Of a stretch of DNA of 64,000 nucleotides, positions 1 to 9,271 are shown in pieces (the stretch's first letter is position 1; each line of letters starts with the position of its first letter). The DNA lies in NCBI GenBank assembly GCA_002713215.1, contig PAVO01000019.1, positions 496,001 through 560,000 on the forward strand, in the 5' to 3' direction. The translations under genes and the position numbers were made by a program. The notes beneath the pieces are model-generated. The model was given only the letters and a program-made list of their open reading frames with translations, was not told where the DNA came from and searched no databases. This DNA comes from Crocinitomicaceae bacterium (lineage in GTDB: Bacteria > Bacteroidota > Bacteroidia > Flavobacteriales_G > Salibacteraceae).

Positions 1-1
1 A

Positions 2-2701
2 TCACTTATTTCTCCGAGCACCATGAAAATTGGAGTGTCTGGATTAGGGTCAGGCTCAATTACCAGTGGGGTTAATTCAGGAGGGTACTTGAGTAATTTC
101 GCTACTAATTACTCCACTACGGTTAGCGCTAACCCAACCTCTTCCAAATTGGGAATTAACTTGACTTATGAAAAAGCAAATGGAGAATCGGTTGCCTGGT
201 TAGACCGAATTGTTGTTAATTGTGATCGAAAACTAATCTACAGTGGAGGGCAAATGCCTTTTTCGGTTCAAAGGCAAAGCGAATCAACAGCTGATTATCA
301 ATATGTGTTGGATGGGGTAAATTCTTTTAGTAGGATATGGGATATTACTAATCCTGTCACTGCTAAGGTTCAAAAATTCTCATTGAATGGTCGGCAGGCG
401 AGATTCAACAGAGAAGGTGGGCAAATTGAAAAGTTCATTGTATTTACGAATAACTCGGCGAGAGTCCCTGAGTGGGGTATTAAGATACCTAACCAAAACT
501 TACATGCACTCGTAGGAAAAAGTCCAGATATGGTAATTTATACCAAGGCTGAATTTTCCAGCTATGCTGAAGAGGTAGCTGAACTTCATCGTGAGAATGA
601 TGGGTTATCAGTAGAAGTAGTGAATGTTTTAGAGGTCTATAATGAATTCTCGTGTGGAAGACAGGATGTAGTGGCGTTAAGGGATTTTATGAGAATGTTG
701 TACAAAAGTGCAAATGGAGATACTTCATTGATTCCGAGGTATCTTTTGTTGTTCGGCGATGCTTCTTACGATTACAAGGACCGAGTTTCTGGAAATACGA
801 ATGTAATTCCTGTTTATCAAACCCAGGAATCTTTCGATCCAATTGCATCGTTGGCAACTGATGATTTCTATGCTATGCTTGCAGATGACTATAATGATTT
901 AACAAATGGAATTGTGCACCTTGGTGTTGGCCGATTTCCTGTGAAAAATGCCAGGCAAGCAGCACAAGCTGTGAATAAACTGAAAAACTATAATACCATT
1001 AATTCATTAGGTAAATGGAGACTAGCACTTTGTTATATTGCTGATGACGAAGATGGTAATTTACACATGGACCAGGCTAATAACTTGTCCGATTCTGTTG
1101 ATGCTGTTTTTCCCAATTATAATATTAATAAGGTATTGGCCGATGCTTATCCACAAAGAAGCACTCCTGGAGGTCAGCGATACCCGGATGTGAATCAAGC
1201 AATCGACGAAGCTGTTGAACAAGGTTCACTTACATTAAATTATGTAGGGCATGGAGGGGAACTGGGTTGGGCTCATGAACGGATATTGGAGGTGTCTCAA
1301 ATTAACAAATGGAGTAATATTAATAATATGCCATTATTCGTGACAGCTACCTGTGAATTTAGCCGTTTCGATGATCCTAAAAGAACTTCCGCTGGTGAGT
1401 TTGTATTTCTTAACCCAGATGGTGCCGGAATTGGCTTGTTAACAACTACTAGAGTAGTATATGCGAGTCCAAATTATGCATTGGCACAAACATTTAATCG
1501 GTTGGCCTATGGAGAACTTAATGGAAACATGCCCCGGCTTGGGGATATAGTTCAACAAACCAAATTGGATCCAAATAATTTCAATGATAATACCCGGGTT
1601 TTTGCATTACTAGGAGATCCTGCAATGAAACTTAATTACCCAATTCATAAAGTTGAGACTACATCACGCCCCGACACCATGGGGGCTTTACAGAAGGTAA
1701 CTATTTCCGGACAAGTGGTGCACAATAAAACCGGTAGTTTACTAAGTGACTTTAATGGAACGCTCTATCCCGTCGTGTATGACAAAAAAAGAACCGTTCA
1801 GACCCTTAATAATGATGGTGATGGGGTATTTGAGTTTGGGGCCAGGATAAATATCCTGTTCAGAGGAAAAGCCACAATAACCAACGGTAAGTTTACATTT
1901 ACATTTGTGGTGCCAAAGGATATCGATTTTAATTATGGAAATGGAAAAATAAGCTACTATGCAGAAAATGGTTCTATCGATGCTGCCGGGTTTGATACAA
2001 TGGTTGTTGTTGGTGGGCAGGTTGGCGATCCGCTTGCTGACCAGATTGGCCCTGATGTAAAGTTGTATATGAATGACACGACCTTTGTTTTTGGAGGGAT
2101 GACTAGTGAAGATCCAAGCATTTATGCAAAGGTTTATGACGAAAGCGGAATAAATACCAGCGGTGGTGGAATTGGACACGATATAGTGGCAGTTTTAGAT
2201 GAAGATACAAAAGATGAATTGGTGCTTAACGATTATTATGAATCAGTTTTAAACTCGTATCAAAAAGGCATAGTAAGGTATCCTTTTAAAGATATGTCGG
2301 AAGGAAGGCATACGCTTTCTCTCAAAGCTTGGGATGTTTATAACAACTCAGGGCAGGATAGGACCGAGTTTGTTGTAAGTAAAAGTGCAGAGTTAGCATT
2401 GGATCACGTGTTAAATTATCCCAATCCTTTTACCACAAATACCGACTTCTATTTTGAACACAATTATCCCGACAGAGATTTAATGGTAAGAATTCAGGTT
2501 TTTACTGTTTCGGGGAAAATTGTTAAAACGATAGATGGGTATTATAATAGTAAGGGATTTAGAATTGGACCAATTAAGTGGGACGGGCGAGATGATTTTG
2601 GAGATAAAATTGGACGAGGGGTATACGTGTACAAAGTTGAAGTGAAAGCCCCTAACGGAGATGTTGCTGACAAAATTGAAAAGCTCGTTATATTAAACTA
2701 G
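2..2701 (+). CDS. porU: PorU, type IX secretion system C-terminal signal peptidase (5' partial)
   Basis: Gingipain-type (peptidase C25, clan CD) sortase of the T9SS, which removes the C-terminal sorting domain of cargo at the outer membrane. The frame is open to the left edge, so the N-terminus is missing and the ATG at 23 is internal. Counting from that ATG, the dyad is visible as His410 in VGHGGELGW and Cys444 in TATCEFSRF, each following a hydrophobic strand. The last 90 or so residues contain NYPNPF and a GVYVYKVEV-like end, a T9SS C-terminal-domain fold. porV follows at once, the usual Bacteroidetes pairing. Family assignment is firm; the total length cannot be judged here. Confidence 0.93.
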   Translation, partial: SLISPSTMKIGVSGLGSGSITSGVNSGGYLSNFATNYSTTVSANPTSSKLGINLTYEKANGESVAWLDRIVVNCDRKLIYSGGQMPFSVQRQSESTADYQYVLDGVNSFSRIWDITNPVTAKVQKFSLNGRQARFNREGGQIEKFIVFTNNSARVPEWGIKIPNQNLHALVGKSPDMVIYTKAEFSSYAEEVAELHRENDGLSVEVVNVLEVYNEFSCGRQDVVALRDFMRMLYKSANGDTSLIPRYLLLFGDASYDYKDRVSGNTNVIPVYQTQESFDPIASLATDDFYAMLADDYNDLTNGIVHLGVGRFPVKNARQAAQAVNKLKNYNTINSLGKWRLALCYIADDEDGNLHMDQANNLSDSVDAVFPNYNINKVLADAYPQRSTPGGQRYPDVNQAIDEAVEQGSLTLNYVGHGGELGWAHERILEVSQINKWSNINNMPLFVTATCEFSRFDDPKRTSAGEFVFLNPDGAGIGLLTTTRVVYASPNYALAQTFNRLAYGELNGNMPRLGDIVQQTKLDPNNFNDNTRVFALLGDPAMKLNYPIHKVETTSRPDTMGALQKVTISGQVVHNKTGSLLSDFNGTLYPVVYDKKRTVQTLNNDGDGVFEFGARINILFRGKATITNGKFTFTFVVPKDIDFNYGNGKISYYAENGSIDAAGFDTMVVVGGQVGDPLADQIGPDVKLYMNDTTFVFGGMTSEDPSIYAKVYDESGINTSGGGIGHDIVAVLDEDTKDELVLNDYYESVLNSYQKGIVRYPFKDMSEGRHTLSLKAWDVYNNSGQDRTEFVVSKSAELALDHVLNYPNPFTTNTDFYFEHNYPDRDLMVRIQVFTVSGKIVKTIDGYYNSKGFRIGPIKWDGRDDFGDKIGRGVYVYKVEVKAPNGDVADKIEKLVILN

Positions 2702-2752
2702 AAGATTGTGAGTAGGAAAAGCAGTATATTTGTAGGCTTTAATAAATTGAAG

Positions 2753-4129
2753 ATGAAAGCATTAATTGTTGTTGGGAAAAGTACGTTAGTAGCGATTTTA
2801 GTTGTTGTGGGACTTGTTCCAACTGCAAAAGGGCAAAACGGAAGCATCAATCTTAATGGTAGTTATAGCGATGACCGACTTAATACCATAACTACTGCGG
2901 TTCCCTTTTTACTAATTGCACCAGACTCCAGAATGGGTGCAATGGGAGATGCAGGTGTGGCTACTACCCCTGATGCATCGGCTATGCACTGGAATGCGTC
3001 TAAACTTGCATTTGCAGAAGAAAAATCGGGAGTGTTAATTGGGTATACCCCGTGGTTAAGAAGCCTGGTTCCAGATATTTCGCTAAGCTATTTGAGTGGT
3101 TTCTACAACATGAATAAGATGCTTACTTTGGGTGCGTCGTTGAAGTATTTTTCATTGGGAGATATTCAGTTTACTGATGAAAATGGAAACGAACTAAGGA
3201 AGTTTAATCCGAATGAGTTTTCGGTTGATGTCGCCTTAGCAGCTAAATTAGGCAAGGATATTTCCGGAGGGTTTACAATTAAGTATATTAACTCCAATTT
3301 AACTGGAGGAACTGCTGTGCAAGGTGCAGACACGAAAGCAGGCCAAATGGTTGCTGCTGATCTATCACTTTACTATGTTAATGATAGAATGAAATTAGCT
3401 GGACGAGATATTGAAATCGCAGCTGGTTTGGCTATCTCAAATATTGGAGGAAAAATTTCTTATTCGAATACAACCAACAAGGATTTCTTACCTACTAATT
3501 TAAGAATTGGCCCAAGGTTTACCTACAAAATTGATAAGTACAACTCAATTACGATCCATGCTGATTTCAATAAACTATTAGTACCTACTCCTCCAATTTA
3601 TAAGCAAGAATTGGATTCGAATGGTAACCCAACGGGTCAGCCGGAAAGAGACGGTGATAAGCTGGTTATTGGTGCTGGAAAAGATCCGGATCGCCCTGTG
3701 GTTGAAGGAATGGTTTCTTCTTTTTACGATGCTCCCGGAAATCCGGAATTGGATGAGAATGGTCGTTACGTGGAGAATGAAGACGGCACTTATAAAATTC
3801 AAAAAAATAGCGTGTTTCGAGAAGAGATGCGAGAAATTAACTGGGGTGCGGGTCTTGAATATTGGTATGATCAATTATTTGCCTTACGTGCTGGTTATTT
3901 CTGGGAACATGAATTAAAGGGAAATAGAAAATTCTTTACGGTTGGAGCAGGTATACGATACAATGTGTTTGGACTGGATTTTTCTTATTTAATTCCAGCC
4001 TATTTTGGTAACAGCGCACAGCAGTCTCCACTGCAAAACACATTAAGATTTTCCCTTATACTCAATTTTGCCGAGGGAAATAACAAGTCGAGCACTCCAA
4101 GTTCTTCCAGTGATCCATCAGGAAGCTAA
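2753..4129 (+). CDS. porV: PorV (LptO), T9SS outer membrane barrel protein
   Basis: Outer-membrane protein of the FadL-like barrel type that shuttles T9SS cargo from the translocon to PorU. I chose the ATG at 2753 because it starts a clear signal peptide (MKALIVVGK, a hydrophobic run, then TAKG before Gln); a GTG at 2708 would add 15 residues ahead of it. The mature part carries the PorV hallmark DSRMGAMGDAGVAT and alternating beta-strand pattern, with a long charged loop at about residues 285-360. The C-terminus is Ser-rich (SSTPSSSSDPSGS). Its TAA overlaps the ispF ATG by one base, so the two are probably co-translated. Confidence 0.93.
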   Translation: MKALIVVGKSTLVAILVVVGLVPTAKGQNGSINLNGSYSDDRLNTITTAVPFLLIAPDSRMGAMGDAGVATTPDASAMHWNASKLAFAEEKSGVLIGYTPWLRSLVPDISLSYLSGFYNMNKMLTLGASLKYFSLGDIQFTDENGNELRKFNPNEFSVDVALAAKLGKDISGGFTIKYINSNLTGGTAVQGADTKAGQMVAADLSLYYVNDRMKLAGRDIEIAAGLAISNIGGKISYSNTTNKDFLPTNLRIGPRFTYKIDKYNSITIHADFNKLLVPTPPIYKQELDSNGNPTGQPERDGDKLVIGAGKDPDRPVVEGMVSSFYDAPGNPELDENGRYVENEDGTYKIQKNSVFREEMREINWGAGLEYWYDQLFALRAGYFWEHELKGNRKFFTVGAGIRYNVFGLDFSYLIPAYFGNSAQQSPLQNTLRFSLILNFAEGNNKSSTPSSSSDPSGS

Positions 4130-4611
4130 TGAACCATAGAATAGGTTTCGGATACGACATTCACAAACTTGCACCTGGTGAAGAACTATGGCTTGGTGGT
4201 ATAAAACTTGATTTTGAGCTGGGTACTGTAGGACACTCCGATGCGGATGTACTGATACATGCCATTTGTGATGCTTTATTGGGCGCGGTTAATCTTCGAG
4301 ATATTGGTTACCATTTTCCAGACACCGACTCTAAATGGAAAGGAGCAGATAGTAAGAATATTCTAAAAGAAGTTACCGAGTTACTTGGGCATAAGGGATA
4401 TAAGGTTGGTAATATTGACTCCACAATAGTACTTGAACAACCAAAAATAAACCCACATATTGAACAAATGCAGAAAGTGCTCGCTCCTCTAATGGATATT
4501 GGCGTAGACAACGTAAGCATTAAGGCTACTACCAGCGAAAAGCTTAGTTTCGTAGGCAGGGAGGAGGGTGTTAAAGCTTTTGCTGTGGCCCTTGTGTATA
4601 AAGATAAATAG
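4129..4611 (+). CDS. ispF: 2-C-methyl-D-erythritol 2,4-cyclodiphosphate synthase IspF
   Basis: Makes the cyclic diphosphate intermediate of the non-mevalonate isoprenoid pathway, in the cytoplasm. The 160 residues match the usual family length. Visible signatures are the metal-binding DIH near the start (GFGYDIHKL), GHSDADVLIHAICDALLGA and the substrate loop TTSEKLSFVGREEGV. It overlaps porV upstream (TAATG) and cdd downstream (TAGTG), so it is translationally coupled on both sides although its function is unrelated to secretion. Confidence 0.96.
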   Translation: MNHRIGFGYDIHKLAPGEELWLGGIKLDFELGTVGHSDADVLIHAICDALLGAVNLRDIGYHFPDTDSKWKGADSKNILKEVTELLGHKGYKVGNIDSTIVLEQPKINPHIEQMQKVLAPLMDIGVDNVSIKATTSEKLSFVGREEGVKAFAVALVYKDK

Positions 4612-5090
4612 TGGCTTTTAGAAAACTGAAAATAGCTTCGGAGATTACAGAATTTGATTCCATCGAAGAATTACCAGAATCAATTCAAAAAATGATATAC
4701 TTATCCAAGGAGGTGAGTCAAACGGCTTATGCTCCATATTCTAACTTTAAGGTTGGCTCTTCTGTATTGCTTGAAAACGGTGAAATTATAACTGGAAGTA
4801 ATCAGGAAAACAGCGCCTATCCTTCAGGACTATGCGCCGAAAGGGTTGCCTTGTTCTCTGCGAATTCAAAATACCCCAATGTACCCGTTAAAGCTGTAGT
4901 GGTTTATGGTTCAAAAGGAGGTGAAAAAGCGGTTGACCCTGTTGCTCCCTGTGGTGCCTGCCGACAAGTTATTTCTGAGTATGAAGATTTGGCTGGGATG
5001 AAGATCGACCTGTATATGGCTGGAGAATCCAGGGTGATATTAGCTAAAGGAATTGAGTCATTGTTGCCCATGCGATTCCGGTTATTGTAA
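4611..5090 (+). CDS. cdd: Cytidine deaminase
   Basis: Zinc-dependent deamination of cytidine or deoxycytidine to the uridine form, for pyrimidine salvage. The catalytic segment reads SGLCAERVALF and the second zinc pair PCGACRQVISEY, both diagnostic of the Cdd family. At 159 residues it is slightly longer than the tetrameric type because of an N-terminal extension of about 30 residues. The start is GTG, sharing its first G with the ispF stop (TAGTG). The C-terminal LLPMRFRL resembles other Bacteroidetes deaminases. Confidence 0.95.
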   Translation: MAFRKLKIASEITEFDSIEELPESIQKMIYLSKEVSQTAYAPYSNFKVGSSVLLENGEIITGSNQENSAYPSGLCAERVALFSANSKYPNVPVKAVVVYGSKGGEKAVDPVAPCGACRQVISEYEDLAGMKIDLYMAGESRVILAKGIESLLPMRFRLL

Positions 5091-5139
5091 GCCGAATTCC
5101 TTTCCGATAATTTACGAATATTCCAACAACCAATTTGTA

Positions 5140-5147
5140 TAAATTTG
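5140..5147 (+). promoter_or_regulatory. -7 box of the pdhA-pdhC promoter
   Basis: TAAATTTG matches the Bacteroidetes -7 consensus TAnnTTTG exactly and lies 22 bases before the pdhA ATG. No convincing TTG at -33 is present. Confidence 0.5.
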
Positions 5148-5169
5148 CGACCCCTTATTGGAAAATTAG

Positions 5170-6168
5170 ATGGCGAAGAAATCGAAGTTTACAAAAGCAA
5201 ATTACCTCAAATGGTATGAGTCAATGCTACTCATGAGGAAATTTGAGGAGAAGTGCGGGCAGCTCTACATTCAACAGAAATTTGGAGGGTTTTTGCACCT
5301 TTATATTGGTCAGGAAGCTGTTGCTGCAGGAACAATTTCCGCATGTAAAAAAGAAGATAAGCACATAACTGCTTATAGGGATCATGCGCACCCAATCGGC
5401 ATGGGACTTCATCCTAAGTACGTGATGGCTGAATTGTACGGAAAAGCTACCGGATCTTCAAAAGGTAAGGGTGGATCGATGCACATTTTTAGCAAAGAGC
5501 ACAATTTTATGGGTGGTCATGGAATTGTTGGAGCTCAAATTCCAATGGGAGCAGGTATTGCTTTTGCAGAAATGTACAAGGGAACAAAGAATGTAACGTT
5601 TTGTTCGTTTGGAGATGGAGCTGCTCGACAAGGAGCACTTCACGAGACTTTTAACATGGCAATGAACTGGAAAATTCCTGTTGTTTTTATCATTGAGAAT
5701 AACAACTATGCTATGGGAACTTCCATTGAGCGAACGACCAATGTAACTGATATGTCTAAAATCGGTGATAGTTATGAAATGCCTTCCGAGGTGGTTGATG
5801 GGATGACCGTTGAAGCAGTGCATGATGCAATTGAAAGGGCAGCCGACCATTGCCGCAAGGGAAATGGCCCATTTCTGTTAGATATAAGAACTTATCGCTA
5901 TAAGGGTCATTCAATGTCGGATCCTCAGAAATACAGAACCAAGGATGAGGTAAATGATTGGAAGTCCAAGGACCCTATTGAGAAGGTATTGGAAACCATC
6001 AAGTCAAATAAATATGCGACTCAAAAACAAATTGAAGTTATTCAAAAGAAGGTAAAGGATTTGGTTGAAGAATCTGTAAAATTTGCTGAAGAGTCTCCAA
6101 TGCCTGAAGCCGATGAATTGTATAAAGACGTTTATGTTGAACAAGATTATCCTTTTGTAAGAAATTAA
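5170..6168 (+). CDS. pdhA: Pyruvate dehydrogenase E1 component, alpha subunit
   Basis: Thiamine-diphosphate-dependent decarboxylation of pyruvate, first step of the pyruvate dehydrogenase complex. The 332-residue protein shows the ThDP/Mg motif GDGAARQGALHETFNMA ending in IIENNNYAMGTS, and the phosphorylation-loop equivalent TYRYKGHSMSDP. It is the alpha half of a heterotetrameric E1; the beta subunit is encoded separately at 61223-62203. pdhC starts 3 bases after its stop, so these two are one operon. Confidence 0.96.
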   Translation: MAKKSKFTKANYLKWYESMLLMRKFEEKCGQLYIQQKFGGFLHLYIGQEAVAAGTISACKKEDKHITAYRDHAHPIGMGLHPKYVMAELYGKATGSSKGKGGSMHIFSKEHNFMGGHGIVGAQIPMGAGIAFAEMYKGTKNVTFCSFGDGAARQGALHETFNMAMNWKIPVVFIIENNNYAMGTSIERTTNVTDMSKIGDSYEMPSEVVDGMTVEAVHDAIERAADHCRKGNGPFLLDIRTYRYKGHSMSDPQKYRTKDEVNDWKSKDPIEKVLETIKSNKYATQKQIEVIQKKVKDLVEESVKFAEESPMPEADELYKDVYVEQDYPFVRN

Positions 6169-6171
6169 GAT

Positions 6172-7428
6172 ATGGCTGAGGTTGTAAGAATGCCCAAGTT
6201 GAGTGACACCATGGAAGAAGGTGTTGTTGCTGAATGGCATAAAAAAGTTGGAGACAGTGTTGAGTCTGGCGATTTGCTTGCAGAAATTGAAACGGATAAG
6301 GCCACTATGGAATTCGAATCGTTTCAAGATGGTACCCTTCTGCATATTGGAGTTAATAAGGGAGAAGCCGCACCCGTTGATGGTATTCTGGCAATTTTGG
6401 GTGACAAAGGCGAAGATATTTCGAAATTATTAAAAGCTGAATCGGCACCCACTAAGAATGATCCCGAACCAAAAACAGAGGAGAAACCAGCAACGACGAC
6501 TTCAGCAAGGCCAGTTGCACCGGAACCTGTTGCTGTCAGTCAGCCAGTTAGTCAGCCTGCGCCTGTTGCCAATAATACAGGTAGAGTAATCGCATCACCT
6601 TTAGCTAAGAAATTAGCGGCTGATAAGGGGATTGAAATTTCTACTGTTCAAGGTACTGGAGATGGTGGGCGAATTGTCAAAAGAGACATTGATAATTATG
6701 TTCCGGCTGCTCAAATTGCCAAATCGGTAAATGTTGGAACAGAATCATATACCGATGTCCCTGCTTCTCAAATGAGAAAATCAATTGCCAAGAACTTAAC
6801 AGCAAATCAATTTAGCGCACCCCATTTTTACCTGACCATTGAATTGGATATGGACAATACCATTGAGGCTCGTAAACAATTGAATGAGGTTTCTCCGGTT
6901 AAGATATCGTTTAACGATATTGTAATCAAAGCGGTAGCTTCGGCATTAAGAGTACATCCGAATGTCAATAGTTCATGGATTGCTGAGACCAATAGCGTTA
7001 GAACCAATCACCATGTAAGTGTTGGTGTTGCCATGGCAGTTGAAGACGGATTGTTGGTGCCTGTTGTGAAGTTTACGGATCAAAAAAATCTATCTGAAAT
7101 CTCTCAGGAAGTAAAAGATTTTGCGGTGAAAGCCAAGAACAAGAAAATTTCGTTGGAAGAATTACAAGGAAACACATTCACCGTTTCTAATCTTGGAATG
7201 TTTGGAATTGAAGAGTTTACTTCCATATTAAATGCTCCGGAATCTTGTATTATGGCTATTGGAGCAATTCGTCAGGTTCCCGTAGTAAGGGATGGAGAAA
7301 TGAAAATAGGAAACGTAATGAAGGTAACCTTGACCTGTGATCACAGAACTGTTGACGGTGCAAGTGGCGCAGTGTTCCTGCAGACGTTTAAGAAGTTTGT
7401 TGAGAACCCGGTTACTATGATGGTATAG
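6172..7428 (+). CDS. pdhC: Dihydrolipoamide acetyltransferase (pyruvate dehydrogenase E2)
   Basis: E2 core of pyruvate dehydrogenase, transferring acetyl groups from lipoamide to CoA. Domains in order: one lipoyl domain (residues 1-80, lipoylated Lys43 in EIETDKATMEF), a Pro/Ala/Thr linker, a peripheral subunit-binding domain (about 137-175, ASPLAKKLAADKG), a second linker, and the acyltransferase domain with the catalytic DHRTVDGASGA near the end. The single lipoyl domain makes it a short E2. Its 3' end overlaps the convergent glycosyltransferase gene by 14 bases. Confidence 0.95.
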   Translation: MAEVVRMPKLSDTMEEGVVAEWHKKVGDSVESGDLLAEIETDKATMEFESFQDGTLLHIGVNKGEAAPVDGILAILGDKGEDISKLLKAESAPTKNDPEPKTEEKPATTTSARPVAPEPVAVSQPVSQPAPVANNTGRVIASPLAKKLAADKGIEISTVQGTGDGGRIVKRDIDNYVPAAQIAKSVNVGTESYTDVPASQMRKSIAKNLTANQFSAPHFYLTIELDMDNTIEARKQLNEVSPVKISFNDIVIKAVASALRVHPNVNSSWIAETNSVRTNHHVSVGVAMAVEDGLLVPVVKFTDQKNLSEISQEVKDFAVKAKNKKISLEELQGNTFTVSNLGMFGIEEFTSILNAPESCIMAIGAIRQVPVVRDGEMKIGNVMKVTLTCDHRTVDGASGAVFLQTFKKFVENPVTMMV

Positions 7429-8473
7429 AGTAGTTTAAGTTACTTAAAGCATTCATTAAAGCCTTGTTAACATCGTTGTCGAGGCTTTTTTGATTCCTGT
7501 TATCTACTTCATGAGACCAATCAAATATAGAAGCAGAAAGTTGATTCTGATCTACAACTAAAAACTGAGCATTATTGCTCATTTGTTTTGCCAAATGCTC
7601 TTGCTCGGTTTGTCCGGGAGTTGGGATGAGTATAGCATTTAAACCCAACATCATGTAATCCATTAAACTGCTATAGCCAGAGCGGCTAATTACTACTTTA
7701 CATCGGTTGAGGAGTTGATTCATCTGTTCAAAGGAAGCAACGTCATAGCATTCCAAGTTATGAATTGATGTGGATGCTTTTGATGTGCCTCTAACCAATA
7801 CTATTTTTTTGTCAGAAGGGATCAATGAAAGCAATTTTTGCTCAAGTAATCCTCGTTGCGGTTCGGGACCGGATAAGGCAATTAAATAATCAATATCCTT
7901 GTTGGGATTTTCTTTTTTAGAATAAGAACTCAACCACCCAATTTCATTCACTACATCATTGGTCCTAGACAAATCGCCACTCAATTGATGATTTATATCT
8001 GGCAACCACTTTGCATTAAAGTTAGAAAGTACTCGTTTGTTTATTCTATTAATCCAGCCACTTGCATAGGGTGATTGTATATTCAATTGGTGAGATATTA
8101 TAACTGAGGGTATAAGTTTTGAATAACACCCATAACGGTTGTCCGAAATAATCAGATCATAAGAATACTGAGCTATAATTTCTTGGATCAATTTATTTTC
8201 AGTACGAATTGTACGAATCAACTTTGGTACCTGGTTAAGTAATTTGATAGGCAATGCCTTAGCAGATTTTGAATAACGAATGTCATATGCGGGGAGGTCA
8301 AAAACTGATAGTGTAGGAAACTGGGTTTTAAGAAGTTTAAGAGCATCGCCATCGGAGGCAATGTCTACCCGTATTCCCCTGGATAATAGAAACTCAATGA
8401 TTGGTGTACTCCTGCTTGCATGGCCAAGCCCCCAATTCAACACACAAAAAAGAACCCGATTTAGTTCTTTCAT
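7415..8473 (-). CDS. MurG-like (GT28-type) glycosyltransferase, substrate unknown
   Basis: GT-B fold enzyme. The N-terminus VLFCVLNWGLGHASRSTPII is the glycine-rich acceptor-side loop of MurG-like transferases, and the C-terminal half has the donor-site segment VVISRSGYSSLMDYMMLGLNAILIPTPGQTEQEHLA. No signal peptide or membrane segment is seen, so it probably acts on the inner face of the membrane on a lipid-linked or nucleotide-activated sugar. I chose the ATG at 8473 over an upstream in-frame start at 8527 because homologous structure begins there. It runs against pdhC and is divergent from the SDR gene. Confidence 0.8.
   Translation of the reverse strand: MKELNRVLFCVLNWGLGHASRSTPIIEFLLSRGIRVDIASDGDALKLLKTQFPTLSVFDLPAYDIRYSKSAKALPIKLLNQVPKLIRTIRTENKLIQEIIAQYSYDLIISDNRYGCYSKLIPSVIISHQLNIQSPYASGWINRINKRVLSNFNAKWLPDINHQLSGDLSRTNDVVNEIGWLSSYSKKENPNKDIDYLIALSGPEPQRGLLEQKLLSLIPSDKKIVLVRGTSKASTSIHNLECYDVASFEQMNQLLNRCKVVISRSGYSSLMDYMMLGLNAILIPTPGQTEQEHLAKQMSNNAQFLVVDQNQLSASIFDWSHEVDNRNQKSLDNDVNKALMNALSNLNYSIPS
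7458..7491 (+). terminator. Possible terminator of the pdhA-pdhC operon
   Basis: AAAGCCT (7458-7464) pairs with AGGCTTT (7482-7488) and is followed by further T residues. It lies 30 bases past the pdhC stop, inside the 3' end of the convergent gene. The 17-base loop makes it only moderately convincing. Confidence 0.4.
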
Positions 8474-8574
8474 TATTCTTTGATAAACATAGGCCCAAAA
8501 ATATGAGCCTTTATGCCAAATGTTCATGCATGGGCTCAGATTTCTTTTGTTTCTTTGATGTCAATAAAATAGGA

Positions 8575-9270
8575 ATGAAGGCAATCGTAACTGGAGCAAC
8601 AAAAGGAATAGGAAAGGCAATAACCATGGCTTTGGCAGAAGAAGGTTATGATTTGGGATTAGGGGCCAGAAATTTATCAGAATTAGATTATTTGAGTAAA
8701 GAAATAAAGGCCCTTCACCCGGACTTGGAAGTAATTACGAAGTCAGCCGATTTTTCACAAAAGCATGAAACCAGAAATTTTGCTGACACTTTTATTCATT
8801 ATTGGGGCGATATTGACGTGTTGGTCAATAACGTAGGTAAGTACGAAGAAGATAGTCTGGACAATTTTTCTGAGTCGAATTTAAAAAGTCTTTTCAACAT
8901 TAATTTCTACAGCGCTTTACGTTTAACGCAACCGTTTTTACCGGAGTTTAAGAGGCGAAAGAGCGGGCATATTATTAACATCTGTAGTGTATTAAGCAAG
9001 GAATCGAGAAATCATGCTGTTTCTTATTCATTTAGCAAACAGGCCCTGTATACTTATACTAAAATGCTTAGGGAGGAATTAAGAACGTACAACGTAAAAG
9101 TTACCGCAATTCTTCCCGGTAGTACCAACACCGCAAGTTGGGATGGTTTAGAAGCTCCGGTCCACGAATTTGTTCAACCGATTGACGTAGCTAATGGGGT
9201 AATTATGGCGTTAAACAGCAATGGAATGGTCGAAGAATTGGAGATTAAACCGGTGAACCCAGAGCACTAG
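8575..9270 (+). CDS. Short-chain dehydrogenase/reductase (SDR) family protein
   Basis: NAD(P)-dependent oxidoreductase of the classical SDR type, about 231 residues. Seen: the dinucleotide-binding TGATKGIGKA at residues 7-16, the structural NNVG, and the catalytic Ser plus YSFSK (Tyr-x-x-x-Lys). The ATG at 8575 is chosen because it places the Rossmann motif at the N-terminus; the frame stays open further upstream but overlaps the divergent gene. trmB begins 1 base after its stop, so they are likely co-transcribed. The substrate cannot be inferred. Confidence 0.85.
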   Translation: MKAIVTGATKGIGKAITMALAEEGYDLGLGARNLSELDYLSKEIKALHPDLEVITKSADFSQKHETRNFADTFIHYWGDIDVLVNNVGKYEEDSLDNFSESNLKSLFNINFYSALRLTQPFLPEFKRRKSGHIINICSVLSKESRNHAVSYSFSKQALYTYTKMLREELRTYNVKVTAILPGSTNTASWDGLEAPVHEFVQPIDVANGVIMALNSNGMVEELEIKPVNPEH

Positions 9271-9271
9271 G

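Noticed and set aside
1742-2179. A 145-residue open frame on the minus strand inside porU.
   Set aside because: It lies wholly within an unmistakable porU frame and shows no recognisable domain.
2708-2752. A GTG start for porV at 2708.
   Set aside because: It would place 15 polar residues before a complete signal peptide that starts at the ATG at 2753.
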